Assembly: GCA_031272805.1 (NCBI GenBank) | Contig: JAISTC010000018.1 | Location: 1-33,599, forward strand | Direction: 5' to 3' | Length of the DNA stretch: 33,599 bases | DNA from: Propionibacteriaceae bacterium | GTDB lineage: Bacteria > Actinomycetota > Actinomycetes > Propionibacteriales > Propionibacteriaceae | Shown: piece after piece, positions 7,500 through 16,318 of the stretch | Layout: each line of letters opens with the position of its first letter | How positions within the stretch are numbered: position 1 is the first letter of the stretch | Notes under the pieces: model-generated | Databases searched by the model: none | What the model saw: the letters and a program-made list of their open reading frames with translations, nothing else | What the model was told of the DNA's origin: nothing | Translations under genes and position numbers: made by a program

Positions 7500-9293
7500 G
7501 TGAAGAGAAGACTACTGATCGCCCCCGCCGGCCTGATGGCCGCGGCCCTGGCCCTGAGCGGCTGCACGCAATCCGGCGGCAGCACGGAATCCACGTCGTC
7601 GGCCGCAGCCAGCGAATCCGCCCCCGTGACCGCGGCCCTCACGACCGTGACCGTCGGCATCGACGAGGCCCCCGACGCCTACAACACGAACACATCCGCC
7701 GCCAACTCCGTCTACAACGCCTGGGTCGACAACGCCACCCAGGGCTCGTTCTGGAAGATGCAGCCGGACGGCTCCGTCAAGCACGACGAGGAGTACGGCC
7801 ACTTCGAGAAGGTCTCGGACGACCCGCTGACCATCGAGTACACGTGGGCCGATGACGCCAAGTGGTCCGACGGCGTGGCCCTCGACTGCGACGACGCCAT
7901 GCTCTGGTGGGCGGCGTTCTCCGGCCAGGTGGTCGACCCCAACGGCGAGGACGCGGACGGCGACGGCCAGCCCGACCCGATCTTCCAGCCGGCCTCGACG
8001 TCGGGCACCGAGAAGGTCAAGATGCCGACCTGCGAGCCCGGCGACAAGACCTGGGACATGGTCTTCACGGAGAACTACGCGGACTGGGAGGTCCTCGGCG
8101 GTGGCTTCATGCCCGCCCACATCGCCGCCGAGCAGGGCGGCCTGTCCGCCGACAACGACGGCAAGGCCCTGATCGACGCCATCAAGAACAACGACATCGC
8201 GGCGCTGACCCCGGTGGCCGAGTTCTGGAACAGCGGCTGGGAGTACCAGGCCGACCTCGTCGCGCTTCCCGACCTGTCGCTGATCCCGGCGTCCGGCTAC
8301 TACAAGTACGACAACGCCGCCAACGGGACGCTGACGCTGGTCAAGAACGACCAGTGGTGGGGCACCCCGGCGAACATCGACACGGTCGTCATCAAGGCCG
8401 TCAGCGACGCCGAGCTGGTCAAGGCCCTCGACAACGGCGAGATCGACATCTTCCAGCCGTCGGCCGTCAGCCAGGACACGGTGGCCCAGCTCGACGCCAT
8501 CGCGGACAAGGCCAGCTACGAGGTCGGCTCGTCGTGGACCTACTCCCACATCGACCTCGACCAGCACGACGGCGCCGTGTTCGACGACATCCTGGTCCGC
8601 CAGGCGTTCCTCAAGTGCGTGCCGCGGCAGGACCTGGTCGACAAGTTCGTCCGTACGGTCTACCCCGAGGGCGACGTGCTCGACTCGCACGAGTTCTTCC
8701 CCGGCCAGCCGGAGTACACGCAGCTCCTGGCCGAGGCCAAGTCCGTCACGCTGTACGACGAGGTCGACCTGGCCGGCGCCAAGGCGCTCCTGGAGCAGGC
8801 CGGCTACACGGAGCCCGTCGACGTCCGGCTGATGCGGGCCCAGCAGTCCGACATGCGCGGCCAGCAGGTCCAGCTCATCAAGGCGTCCTGCGACCAGGCC
8901 GGCTTCAACATCATCGACGCGGCGGACGCCGAGTGGTCGAGCAAGCTCGACCAGCAGGGCGCGTGGGACGCGGTCCTGTTCGCGTGGGCCGGCTCCGGCC
9001 TCCTGCTCTCGGCCGAGCCGCAGTACGTCACGGGCGGCGGCCAGAACTATGGCGGCTACTCCAACGCGACGGTCGACGAGATGTGGTCGCAGATCACGCA
9101 GGTGACCGACCCGGACGACGCCACGCCGCTGAAGATCACGGCGGAGGAGGCCCTCTGGGCCGACCCGTACAACGTGGTCCTCTACGCCAACCCGGGTCTC
9201 CAGGCCCACTCCAACCACCTGATCGGCTCGGTGTTCAACCCGACCCAGTACGGTCCGACCTGGAACATCAACGAGTGGACGCTCTCCGAGTGA
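7500..9293 (+). CDS. ABC transporter substrate-binding lipoprotein, family 5 (oligopeptide/dipeptide type)
   Basis: Extracytoplasmic binding protein of a peptide-type importer, lipid-anchored to the outer face of the membrane. The signal peptide MKRRLLIAPAGLMAAALA ends in lipobox LSGC with the lipidated Cys at residue 22, followed by a Ser/Gly/Thr-rich linker and the family 5 (OppA/DppA-like) fold. At 597 residues it is somewhat longer than typical. The GTG start at 7500 is fixed by the GAGGAGG site at 7487-7493. It is the first gene of a four-gene importer. A strong hairpin follows it, which would favour binding-protein excess over permease. The substrate cannot be told: peptides are most common for the family, but nickel, opines and sugars are also known. 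Confidence 0.9.
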   Translation: MKRRLLIAPAGLMAAALALSGCTQSGGSTESTSSAAASESAPVTAALTTVTVGIDEAPDAYNTNTSAANSVYNAWVDNATQGSFWKMQPDGSVKHDEEYGHFEKVSDDPLTIEYTWADDAKWSDGVALDCDDAMLWWAAFSGQVVDPNGEDADGDGQPDPIFQPASTSGTEKVKMPTCEPGDKTWDMVFTENYADWEVLGGGFMPAHIAAEQGGLSADNDGKALIDAIKNNDIAALTPVAEFWNSGWEYQADLVALPDLSLIPASGYYKYDNAANGTLTLVKNDQWWGTPANIDTVVIKAVSDAELVKALDNGEIDIFQPSAVSQDTVAQLDAIADKASYEVGSSWTYSHIDLDQHDGAVFDDILVRQAFLKCVPRQDLVDKFVRTVYPEGDVLDSHEFFPGQPEYTQLLAEAKSVTLYDEVDLAGAKALLEQAGYTEPVDVRLMRAQQSDMRGQQVQLIKASCDQAGFNIIDAADAEWSSKLDQQGAWDAVLFAWAGSGLLLSAEPQYVTGGGQNYGGYSNATVDEMWSQITQVTDPDDATPLKITAEEALWADPYNVVLYANPGLQAHSNHLIGSVFNPTQYGPTWNINEWTLSE

Positions 9294-9299
9294 TGTAGC

Positions 9300-9342
9300 C
9301 CGTCCGGCCGGCGGCGGCTTCACCCTGCCGCCGGCCGGACGG
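9300..9342 (+). terminator. Intercistronic hairpin after the binding-protein gene
   Basis: CCGTCCGGCCGGCGGC (9300-9315) pairs perfectly with 9327-9342 around an 11-base loop. The next gene of the operon starts at 9365, so this is most likely a partial terminator or an mRNA-stabilising hairpin that keeps binding-protein levels above those of the permeases. Confidence 0.7.
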
Positions 9343-9364
9343 TCTCATTGAAGGGGGGATCCCG

Positions 9365-10921
9365 ATGGTGAAATACATCCTGCGGCGGGCGGGGATCGCG
9401 CTCGTCATCGTCCTGGCGTCGACCGCGCTCAGCTTCTTCCTCGTCGTCGTGTCCGGCGACCCGCTGGAAGACCTGGCCCAGTTGCGCGGGCCCGAGAAGG
9501 CGTCCAAGACGGCGCTGCGCACCCAGGTCATGCACCTCGACAAGCCGGTCATCGTCCGCTACGGCTACTGGCTGGCCGAGGTCGGCCGCTGCCTCGCCAA
9601 GCCGTTCACGGGCGCCGAATGCACGCTCGGCTCCGACCGCCAGGGCCGCGCCGTGCTGCCGCAGTTGACGCAGGCCATGGGCTCGACCGTCCGCCTCGTC
9701 CTGGCCGCCACCATCATCGCCATGTTCCTCGGCATCCTCGTCGGCCTCGTGACGGCCCTCCGCCAATACTCGGTCTTCGACTACGCCACGACCTTCGTCG
9801 CGTTCCTCTGCTACTCCATGCCGAGCTTCTGGATCGCCACGATGCTCAAGCAGTACGCGGCCATCGACTTCAACAACTGGCTGACCAACCCGACCATCGG
9901 CTGGGGCGTCCTGCTGGCCATCGCCCTGGCCGGCGGCGTCATCTGGATGCTCATCGTCGGCGGCGACCGCAAGCTCCGCTGGATGGTCTTCGGCGTCGCC
10001 ACCGTCGCCACGGGCCTCCCCCTGCTCCTCCTCGTCCGCCTGGGCTGGTTCTCCGCGCCCCGCCTGGGGCTGATCGGCGTGATCCTCTCGGCCATCGTCA
10101 TGGCGTGGCTCTGGTCGACGCTCCTGGGCGGGTCGGGCAAGCGCGCCTGGCCCGTGCGCAAGGTCTGCGCCGTGGCCGCCGGGCTCGGCGTCGCCGCCTA
10201 CCTCGTCCTCAACTACGTCGTGGGCACGTTCTGGGACCACGCCAACGAGGGCATCATCCTCCTGCTGGCGGCGGTCGCGGCCCTGGCCGGCGTCGCCGCC
10301 GGCCACTTCCTGGGCGGCGTCCAGAAGAGCCAGGCCATGAAGGCCGGGGCCCTCACGACCGTGACGACGGGCGTGTTCATCGTCCTCGACCGGCTCCTCA
10401 TGGCCTACCCCCAGCTCTACTCGCAGACGCGCGGCCACCCGATCGCCACGACCGGCTCCCAGACCCCCAACCTGCCGGACGACTTCTGGTTCGTCTCCCT
10501 CGACCGGATCGCGCACCTCGTGCTCCCGACCGCGGCCATCGCGCTCATCTCGTTCGCCGGCTACACGCGCTACACGCGCGCCACGACCCTCGACGTCCTC
10601 AACCAGGACTTCATCCGGACCGCCCGGTCGAAGGGCCTGCTGCCCCGCACGGTCGTCGTCCGCCACGTCTTCCGCAACGTCATGATCCCGATCTCGACGC
10701 TCATCGCGCTCGACTTCGCCGGCGTCATGGCGGGCGCGGTCGTGACGGAGACCATCTTCGGCTGGTCCGGCATGGGGAAGCTGTTCTCGACCTCGCTGAC
10801 GAACGTCGACCCCAACCCGCTGATGGCGTACATGCTCGTCACGGCCACGTTGATCGTGGTCATGAACCTCGTGGCGGACATCGCCTACGCCTTCCTCGAC
10901 CCCCGCATCCGGATCAAGTAA
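9365..10921 (+). CDS. ABC transporter permease, OppB/DppB family, with a large membrane insertion
   Basis: Inner-membrane channel subunit. The N-terminus (VKYILRRAGIALVIVLAST) and the C-terminal coupling loop (RTARSKGLLPRTVVVRHVFR, near residue 418) are typical of OppB/DppB proteins. Most relatives have about 310-340 residues; this one has 518. The extra length falls between the MPSFWIA segment (about 158) and the LDRIAHLVLPT segment (about 378) and contains about six further hydrophobic stretches. I recall long OppB variants in other actinobacteria, so this may be a lineage form rather than a novelty. ATG 9365 follows AAGGGGGGA. The next gene, the OppC-like permease, starts 10 bases after the stop. 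Confidence 0.9.
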   Translation: MVKYILRRAGIALVIVLASTALSFFLVVVSGDPLEDLAQLRGPEKASKTALRTQVMHLDKPVIVRYGYWLAEVGRCLAKPFTGAECTLGSDRQGRAVLPQLTQAMGSTVRLVLAATIIAMFLGILVGLVTALRQYSVFDYATTFVAFLCYSMPSFWIATMLKQYAAIDFNNWLTNPTIGWGVLLAIALAGGVIWMLIVGGDRKLRWMVFGVATVATGLPLLLLVRLGWFSAPRLGLIGVILSAIVMAWLWSTLLGGSGKRAWPVRKVCAVAAGLGVAAYLVLNYVVGTFWDHANEGIILLLAAVAALAGVAAGHFLGGVQKSQAMKAGALTTVTTGVFIVLDRLLMAYPQLYSQTRGHPIATTGSQTPNLPDDFWFVSLDRIAHLVLPTAAIALISFAGYTRYTRATTLDVLNQDFIRTARSKGLLPRTVVVRHVFRNVMIPISTLIALDFAGVMAGAVVTETIFGWSGMGKLFSTSLTNVDPNPLMAYMLVTATLIVVMNLVADIAYAFLDPRIRIK

Positions 10922-10931
10922 AGGAGCCCCG

Positions 10932-11909
10932 ATGACTACTTCCATCGTCACGCCGGGCGCCGCGCCCGAACCGGAGGCGCCCGTCCACGTCACGCAGGTG
11001 ACGGAGTCGGTCTCGGAGGCGAAACTCGTCTTCCAGCGCTTCATCCACCACAAGGCGGCCATGATCGCCCTGGTCGTCCTCCTCGCCATCCTCGTCTTCG
11101 CGCTGACGTCGATCGGCGCGTTCGGCTTCCACGGCTGGTGGCCCCTCTCGTACGCCACGACCGGGCCCGTCATCGACGGCGGCAAGCCGACGCTGCACTT
11201 CAGCCTCTCGCCGCTGTCGTTCTCGGCCGGCGAGCACCCGTTCGGCCAGGACGACCTCGGCCGCGACTACTTCGCCATCGTCATGCGCGGCTGCCAGCAA
11301 TCGCTGCTGATCGCCGTCACGATGGGGCTGACCGGGACGGTCGTCGGCGTCATCATCGGCTCGATCGCCGGCTACTTCCGGGGCTGGGTCGAGGCGGTCC
11401 TGATGCGGCTGACGGACGTCGTCCTGACGCTCCCGACGCTGGTCGTGGCCGCGTTCATCGGCCGCCGCATCGGCTCGCTCGGCGTCGTCCCGCTGGGGCT
11501 GTTCCTCGGCCTCGTGTCGTGGACGTCGCTGGCCCGGATGGTGCGCGGCCAGTTCCTGTCGCTGCGCGAGAAGGAATTCGTCGAGGCGGCCCGCTCGGTC
11601 GGCGCCGGCCCGTTCCGGATCATCTTCCGCCACATCCTGCCGAACTCCGTCGGCATCATCATCGTCAACGCCACGTTGTCGATCGCCAGCGCCATCATCC
11701 TGGAGGCGGCGCTGTCGTTCCTCGGCTTCGGCGTCAAACCGCCAGACACGTCGCTCGGCCAGGTCATCGGCCTGTACCGCCAGGCGATGGACACGCGGCC
11801 GTGGCTGTTCTGGTGGCCGGGCCTGCTCATCGTCGCCATCGCGCTGACGGTCAACTTCATCGGCGACGGCCTCCGCGACGCCTTCGACCCGCAACAGGAC
11901 AGGGGGTGA
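10932..11909 (+). CDS. ABC transporter permease, OppC/DppC family
   Basis: Second channel subunit, 325 residues, normal length. It begins with a polar N-terminal tail and the OppC-like segment FQRFIHHKAAMIALVVLLAI (near 35). It continues with HPFGQDDLGRDYFA (near 98), a hallmark of the OppC N-terminal region, and the coupling loop EAARSVGAGPFRIIFRHILP (near 217). The preceding AAGGAG gives the start at 10932. It should form a heterodimer with the long OppB-like protein and dock to the fused ATPase encoded five bases downstream. Confidence 0.92.
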   Translation: MTTSIVTPGAAPEPEAPVHVTQVTESVSEAKLVFQRFIHHKAAMIALVVLLAILVFALTSIGAFGFHGWWPLSYATTGPVIDGGKPTLHFSLSPLSFSAGEHPFGQDDLGRDYFAIVMRGCQQSLLIAVTMGLTGTVVGVIIGSIAGYFRGWVEAVLMRLTDVVLTLPTLVVAAFIGRRIGSLGVVPLGLFLGLVSWTSLARMVRGQFLSLREKEFVEAARSVGAGPFRIIFRHILPNSVGIIIVNATLSIASAIILEAALSFLGFGVKPPDTSLGQVIGLYRQAMDTRPWLFWWPGLLIVAIALTVNFIGDGLRDAFDPQQDRG

Positions 11910-11914
11910 CGGGC

Positions 11915-13774
11915 ATGGCTGACGTAACTCGTGACGTCACGCCGGGCGCGGCCCCGCGTGACGGTTCAGACGGTGCCACGACGGGTACCACGACGGCTGC
12001 CAACCGTGAAGTGATCTTGTCGGTGCGCGATGTCGGCGTGGACTTCCGCGTCAACAAGCAGTGGGTCATGGCGTCGAGCGCCATCGACTTCGACGTCCGC
12101 CGGGGCGAGACGCTGGCCATCGTCGGCGAGTCGGGCTCGGGCAAGTCGGTCACGTCGATGGGCCTGATCGGCCTGATGGCGAACAACGGGCGCATCCACG
12201 GCTCGGCCAAGCTGCTCGGCCAGGAGCTGATCGGGACGCCCGAGCGCATCCTGCGGACGGTCCGCGGCGGCAAGGTCGGGCTCATCTTCCAGGAGCCGAT
12301 GACCGCGCTCAACCCGGTCCTGACGATCGGCTTCCAGATTTCGGAGATGCTGCTGTCGCACCTCGACATCACGCCGGCCGAGGCCAAAGAACGGGCCATC
12401 GAGCTCATGCGCATGGTCGAGATGCCCGACCCGGAGAAGCGCTACGACGCCTTCCCGCACCAACTGTCGGGCGGCCAGCGCCAGCGCATCGTCATCGCCA
12501 TCGCCATCGCCTGCGACCCCGTGCTCCTGATCGCGGACGAGCCGACGACGGCGCTTGACGTGACGGTCCAGGCGGAAATCCTCGACCTGATGCGCCACCT
12601 CAAGGACCGCCTCGACTCGGCCATCATCCTCATCACCCACGACATGGGCGTGGTCGCCGACCTGGCCGACGAGGTCGTGGTCATGCGCGACGGCCTGATC
12701 GTCGAGCGCGCCGAAATCCACGAGCTGTACCACCATCCGCAGACCGACTACACGCGCGAGCTGCTGGCCGCCGTGCCGCACCTCGGGTCCCAGATCGAGC
12801 TGCGCGACCTCCGGGAGGCGGAGGCCGCGGCCGCGGACTCGGAGACGGGCGCGGAGGCGGCCTCGGAGGCGGGCGCGGCGGCGGCAGGGCAGGTCACGCT
12901 GTCCGCCGGCCAGCCGGCAGCCGCGGCCCCGGCCGAGGGCCCGGTGGATTCCCTGGTCGTGGACAACCTGGTCATCGAGTTCCCCGGCCGGTTCTCGCAG
13001 CCGGCGTTCCGGGCGGTCGACCAGGTGTCGTTCCGCATCGGCCGGGGCGAGGTCTTCGGCCTGGTCGGCGAGTCCGGCTCCGGCAAGACCACGATCGGCC
13101 GGGCCGTCGTCGGGCTCCAGCCGTCGACGTCCGGCGGCATCGTCGTCGGCGGGACCAACATCGTGGGCATGAAGGAGAAGCAGCTCCGGCCCCTGCGCCG
13201 CCGCTTCGCCATCGTGTTCCAGGACCCGGCCGCCTCGCTCAACCCGCGCATGACCATCGGCGAGTCGATCGGCGAGCCCATCCTGCTCCACGACAAGGCC
13301 AAACGGGCCGAGATCGACCGCCGGGTGGAGGACCTGCTGGACGCCGTCAACCTGCCGACCGCCTACCGCAACCGCTACCCGCACGAGCTGTCGGGCGGCC
13401 AGCGCCAGCGCGTCGGCATCGCCCGGGCCCTGGCGCTCCAGCCGGAGCTGCTGGTGGCGGACGAGCCGACGTCGGCGCTGGACGTGTCGATCCAGGCGCA
13501 CGTCCTGGAGCTGTTCCAGTCGCTCCAGGCCCGCTACGGCTTCGCCTGCCTGTTCATCAGCCACGACCTGGCCGTGGTCGAGATCCTGGCGTCGCGCATC
13601 GGCGTGCTGCACAAGGGCCGCCTGGTCGAGGTCGGCCCGCGCGAGCAGGTCCTGGCCGCGCCGCAAGACCCGTACACGCGCCGCCTCCTGGCGGCCGCCC
13701 CGGTCCCCGACCCCGACGAACAAGCCCGCCGCCGAGAAGACAGAAGGGCCCTCCTGGCCGCCGGCGTGAGCTGA
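11915..13774 (+). CDS. Fused double ATP-binding protein of the peptide importer (OppD-OppF type)
   Basis: A single 619-residue polypeptide holds both nucleotide-binding domains of the importer. Domain 1: Walker A GESGSGKS at about 71-78, signature LSGGQRQRI at 183-191, Walker B LLIADEP at about 204-210. After an Ala/Glu-rich linker (about 310-345), domain 2: Walker A GESGSGKT at about 385-392, [10 protein letters not shown] and LLVADEP further on. Both sites look complete, so both can hydrolyse ATP. The oligopeptide-type C-terminal extensions are short. ATG 11915 follows AGGGGG at proper spacing; the longer open frame upstream runs through the OppC-like gene and is not used. Fused OppDF proteins are common in actinobacteria and proteobacteria. 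Confidence 0.93.
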   Translation: MADVTRDVTPGAAPRDGSDGATTGTTTAANREVILSVRDVGVDFRVNKQWVMASSAIDFDVRRGETLAIVGESGSGKSVTSMGLIGLMANNGRIHGSAKLLGQELIGTPERILRTVRGGKVGLIFQEPMTALNPVLTIGFQISEMLLSHLDITPAEAKERAIELMRMVEMPDPEKRYDAFPHQLSGGQRQRIVIAIAIACDPVLLIADEPTTALDVTVQAEILDLMRHLKDRLDSAIILITHDMGVVADLADEVVVMRDGLIVERAEIHELYHHPQTDYTRELLAAVPHLGSQIELRDLREAEAAAADSETGAEAASEAGAAAAGQVTLSAGQPAAAAPAEGPVDSLVVDNLVIEFPGRFSQPAFRAVDQVSFRIGRGEVFGLVGESGSGKTTIGRAVVGLQPSTSGGIVVGGTNIVGMKEKQLRPLRRRFAIVFQDPAASLNPRMTIGESIGEPILLHDKAKRAEIDRRVEDLLDAVNLPTAYRNRYPHELSGGQRQRVGIARALALQPELLVADEPTSALDVSIQAHVLELFQSLQARYGFACLFISHDLAVVEILASRIGVLHKGRLVEVGPREQVLAAPQDPYTRRLLAAAPVPDPDEQARRREDRRALLAAGVS

Positions 13775-13782
13775 GCGCAGCT

Positions 13783-13895
13783 TGTCATCCTGAGGGCAGC
13801 GAAGGATCTCTCCTACCAAGGTCAGAGATCCTTCGCTGCGCTCAGGATGACAGGGAGAGCGCTCAGGCCGACTGGGAGAGCGCTCAGGCTGACAG
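13783..13895. repeat. Dispersed hairpin repeat, family C
   Basis: TGTCATCCTGAGGGCAGCGA (from 13783) pairs with an inverted copy ending at about 13852, the loop lying near TCCTACCAAGGTC. Two trailing CGCTCAGG half-copies reach 13895. It lies immediately after the importer operon and before the folD promoter. Together with 7231-7364 it brackets the importer operon. Confidence 0.85.
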
Positions 13896-13933
13896 AGGTG
13901 GGGCACGATGGCCGGCGGGTCTGCGGCGTCGAC

Positions 13934-13939
13934 TAGAGT
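13934..13939 (+). promoter_or_regulatory. -10 box for a leaderless folD transcript
   Basis: TAGAGT ends seven bases before GTG 13947, so transcription would start at or next to the start codon. This spacing is typical of actinobacterial leaderless genes. No clear -35 is seen at the proper distance. Confidence 0.5.
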
Positions 13940-13946
13940 CCTCCCC

Positions 13947-14798
13947 GTGACGGCGCAGAAGATGGATGGCAAGGCGACAGCGGCGGCGGTCAAGGCCGAA
14001 CTGAAGAACCGCGTGACGGCGTTGCGCGAGCGGGGGATGACGCCCGGCCTCGGCACGGTGCTCGTGGGCGACGACCCGGGCTCCAAGTCGTACGTGGCCG
14101 GGAAGCACAGGGACTGCGCGGAGGTCGGGATCGAGTCGCTGCGGGCGGACCTGCCCGGCGACGCGACGGCGGCCGATGTGGCGGCGGCGATCCGGGCGCT
14201 CAACGCGGACCCGCGCTGTACCGGCTTCATCGTCCAGCTCCCGCTGCCGCGCCACCTGGACGACAACTGGGCGCTCGAACTGGTCGACCCGGCGAAGGAC
14301 GCCGACGGCCTCCACCCGGTCAACCTCGGCCGCCTCGTCCTCAGCGTCCCGGCGCCCCTGCCGTGTACCCCGAAGGGCATCGTGACGCTGCTCCGCCACT
14401 ACGGCGTGACGCTGGCGGGCGCGGAGGTCTGCGTCGTGGGCCGCGGCACGACGGTCGGCCGCCCGCTCGGCCTCCTGCTGACCCGGCGCTCCGAGAACGC
14501 GACGGTCACGCTATGCCACACAGGTACCTGCGACCTCGCCGCCCACACCCGCCGGGCGGACATCGTCATCGCCGCCGCCGGCTCGCCCGGCCTGGTCACG
14601 GCGGACATGCTGAAGCCCGGCGCCGTCGCCGTCGACGTCGGCATCACCCGGACGGAGGCGGGGCTGACCGGCGACCTGGCGCCGGATGTGTGGGAGGTGG
14701 CGTCGCTGGTGGCGCCGACGCCGGGCGGCGTCGGCCCGATGACGCGGGCGATGCTCCTGGCCAACGTCGTCGAACGGGCGGAGGCGCTGGCTTCGTGA
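13947..14798 (+). CDS. folD: Methylenetetrahydrofolate dehydrogenase / methenyltetrahydrofolate cyclohydrolase
   Basis: Cytoplasmic enzyme of one-carbon metabolism that interconverts methylene-, methenyl- and formyl-tetrahydrofolate, giving the formyl donor used by PurH. The 283 residues fit the family. Visible motifs: [14 protein letters not shown] at the N-terminus, [15 protein letters not shown] with the catalytic Lys (about residues 45-60), the VQLPLP motif ([12 protein letters not shown], near 95), PCTPKGI (near 137) and the Rossmann motif [13 protein letters not shown] (near 160). I chose GTG 13947 over ATG 13908: the extra 13 residues are not family-like, and a -10 box sits seven bases before the GTG. 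Its stop overlaps the DUF3017 start (GTGA). Confidence 0.95.
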   Translation: MTAQKMDGKATAAAVKAELKNRVTALRERGMTPGLGTVLVGDDPGSKSYVAGKHRDCAEVGIESLRADLPGDATAADVAAAIRALNADPRCTGFIVQLPLPRHLDDNWALELVDPAKDADGLHPVNLGRLVLSVPAPLPCTPKGIVTLLRHYGVTLAGAEVCVVGRGTTVGRPLGLLLTRRSENATVTLCHTGTCDLAAHTRRADIVIAAAGSPGLVTADMLKPGAVAVDVGITRTEAGLTGDLAPDVWEVASLVAPTPGGVGPMTRAMLLANVVERAEALAS

Positions 14799-15097
14799 CC
14801 GGACCCGGGACCCCCCTGTCGGAGCAGCCTGGCCTCCGCGGCGCGCTGCGCCGCCAGTGGCCGTGGGTCCTCGTCGTCGCGCTGATCGGAGTGGGCCTGG
14901 CCCTCGTGACGTGTCACGAGTGGCGGGCGGGCCTGTACGTCATCGGCGGCGCGATGCTGGTCGGCGGCGTGCTCCGCTGGACCCTGCCCCACCCGGGCAT
15001 CCTGGCGGTCCGCAGCAAGGCCATCGACATCCCCCTGTACCTGGCGCTGGGCAGCGCGATCATCGTGATCGACGCCATCGCCACCATCCCGCTGTAA
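14795..15097 (+). CDS. DUF3017 family small membrane protein
   Basis: A 100-residue protein of unknown function with a polar N-terminus and three hydrophobic segments (about residues 22-38, 45-60, 80-98). The family and its place between folD and mdh are both typical of actinobacteria. The start GTG overlaps the folD stop in a GTGA arrangement, implying translational coupling. The gene is convergent with mdh, with a hairpin repeat between. Confidence 0.85.
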   Translation: MTGPGTPLSEQPGLRGALRRQWPWVLVVALIGVGLALVTCHEWRAGLYVIGGAMLVGGVLRWTLPHPGILAVRSKAIDIPLYLALGSAIIVIDAIATIPL

Positions 15098-15120
15098 GCC
15101 CGCCCCGGCCACCCCGCCCC

Positions 15121-15237
15121 TCTGTCATCCTGAGCGCAGCGAAGGATCTCTTACCTACCTAGGCAAGAGATCCTTCGCTGCGCTCAGGATGACAGGGAGA
15201 GCGCTCAGGATGACAGGGAGAGCGCTCAGGCTGACAG
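15121..15237. repeat. Dispersed hairpin repeat, family C, at a convergent junction
   Basis: CTGTCATCCTGAGCGCAGCG (15122 on) and its inverted copy (to about 15195) form a long stem around a TTACCTACCTAGG-like loop. Two tandem AGAGCGCTCAGG half-copies then reach 15237. It lies between the 3' ends of DUF3017 (plus) and mdh (minus), and so is a likely bidirectional terminator. Confidence 0.85.
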
Positions 15238-15242
15238 GGGTA

Positions 15243-16232
15243 CTAGATCAGCCCCAGCTCCTTGACGGCGTTGCGCTCGTCCATCAGCTCGGCCGCGCTG
15301 GCGTCGATCTTGGCGCGGCTGAAGGCGTCGATGTCGAGGCCCTGGACGATGGACCAGGTGCCCGCGCTGGTCGTGACCGGGAACGAGGAGATCAGGCCCT
15401 CGGGCACGCCGTAGGAGCCGTCGGAGCAGACCGCCATCGACACCCAGTCGCCCGGCTTCGAGCCGAGCAGCCAGTCGTGGGTGTGGTCGATCGTGGCGTT
15501 GGCCGCCGAGAAGGCGGACGACAGGCCGCGGGCCGCGATGATGGCGGCGCCGCGCTGGGCCACGGTCGGGATGAACTCGTTCTCGATCCACGCCTCGTCG
15601 TTGATCGCGGCGGCCGCGGACTGGCCGTTGACCAGGGCGTGGAACACGTCCGGGTACTGCGTCGAGGAGTGGTTGCCCCAGATGGTCATGTGGGTCACGG
15701 CGGCCACGTCGACGCCGAGCTTGGCGGCGATCTGGTGGATGGACCGGTTGTGGTCGAGGCGGGTCAGCGCCGAGAAGCGCTCCTTCGGGATGTCCGGGGC
15801 GTTGGTCATCGCGATCAGGGCGTTCGTGTTGGCCGGGTTGCCCGTGACCGTGACGCGGATATCGTCGGCGGCCACCTCGTTGAGGGCCTTGCCCTGGGCC
15901 GTGAAGATGGCGCCGTTGGCCGACAGCAGGTCGCCCCGCTCCATCCCCGCCTTGCGCGGCATCGCGCCGACCAGCAGGGCGACGTTGGCGCCCGCGAAGA
16001 TCGTCTTCGGGTCGTCGCCGATCTCGACGCCCGCGAGCGTCGGGAACGCGCAGTCGTCCAGCTCCATGACGACGCCTTCCAGCGCCTTCAGGGCGGGCGT
16101 GATCTCAAGGAGGCGGAGCTCGACGGGCGTGTCGGGCCCCAGCAACTGGCCGCTGGCGATCCGGGGGAGAAGCGAGTAACCGATCTGGCCGGCGGCGCCG
16201 GTGACGGCCACCTTGACAGGGGTTGGTGACAT
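15243..16232 (-). CDS. mdh: Malate dehydrogenase (NAD-dependent)
   Basis: Tricarboxylic-acid-cycle enzyme oxidising malate to oxaloacetate in the cytoplasm. Its 329 residues match the usual actinobacterial form. The NAD-binding loop [11 protein letters not shown] is at about residues 11-21, the substrate-binding loop is [15 protein letters not shown] (near 95), the motif GNPANTNAL is near 135, and the catalytic His lies in [11 protein letters not shown] (near 190). ATG 16232 is preceded by GAAGGAG at good spacing. It is transcribed alone towards the DUF3017 gene. The folD-DUF3017-mdh neighbourhood is common in actinobacteria, which supports the assignment. Confidence 0.97.
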   Translation of the reverse strand: MSPTPVKVAVTGAAGQIGYSLLPRIASGQLLGPDTPVELRLLEITPALKALEGVVMELDDCAFPTLAGVEIGDDPKTIFAGANVALLVGAMPRKAGMERGDLLSANGAIFTAQGKALNEVAADDIRVTVTGNPANTNALIAMTNAPDIPKERFSALTRLDHNRSIHQIAAKLGVDVAAVTHMTIWGNHSSTQYPDVFHALVNGQSAAAAINDEAWIENEFIPTVAQRGAAIIAARGLSSAFSAANATIDHTHDWLLGSKPGDWVSMAVCSDGSYGVPEGLISSFPVTTSAGTWSIVQGLDIDAFSRAKIDASAAELMDERNAVKELGLI

Positions 16233-16296
16233 GGGAAAAAACTCCTTCGTCGGAAAGTAATGGTCTGCCGTGGAACGCTACCACTGACAGGCGCCT

Positions 16297-16317
16297 CCCG
16301 GCCGGGCGGTGGCCGGG
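16297..16317 (-). terminator. Hairpin after the ATPase gene
   Basis: CCCGGCC (16297-16303) pairs with GGCCGGG (16311-16317) around a seven-base loop directly beyond the stop of the minus-strand ATPase gene. No T-tract is present. It may end that transcript before the mdh promoter. Confidence 0.45.
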
Positions 16318-16318
16318 C

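Noticed and set aside
7381..7500. 39-codon open frame MPGVVTSSIL... ending at the OppA-like GTG (TAGTG overlap) as an upstream leader gene
   Set aside because: The only -10-like box (7404-7409) lies inside it, its start has no ribosome site, and it has no codon run or terminator that would support a regulatory role.
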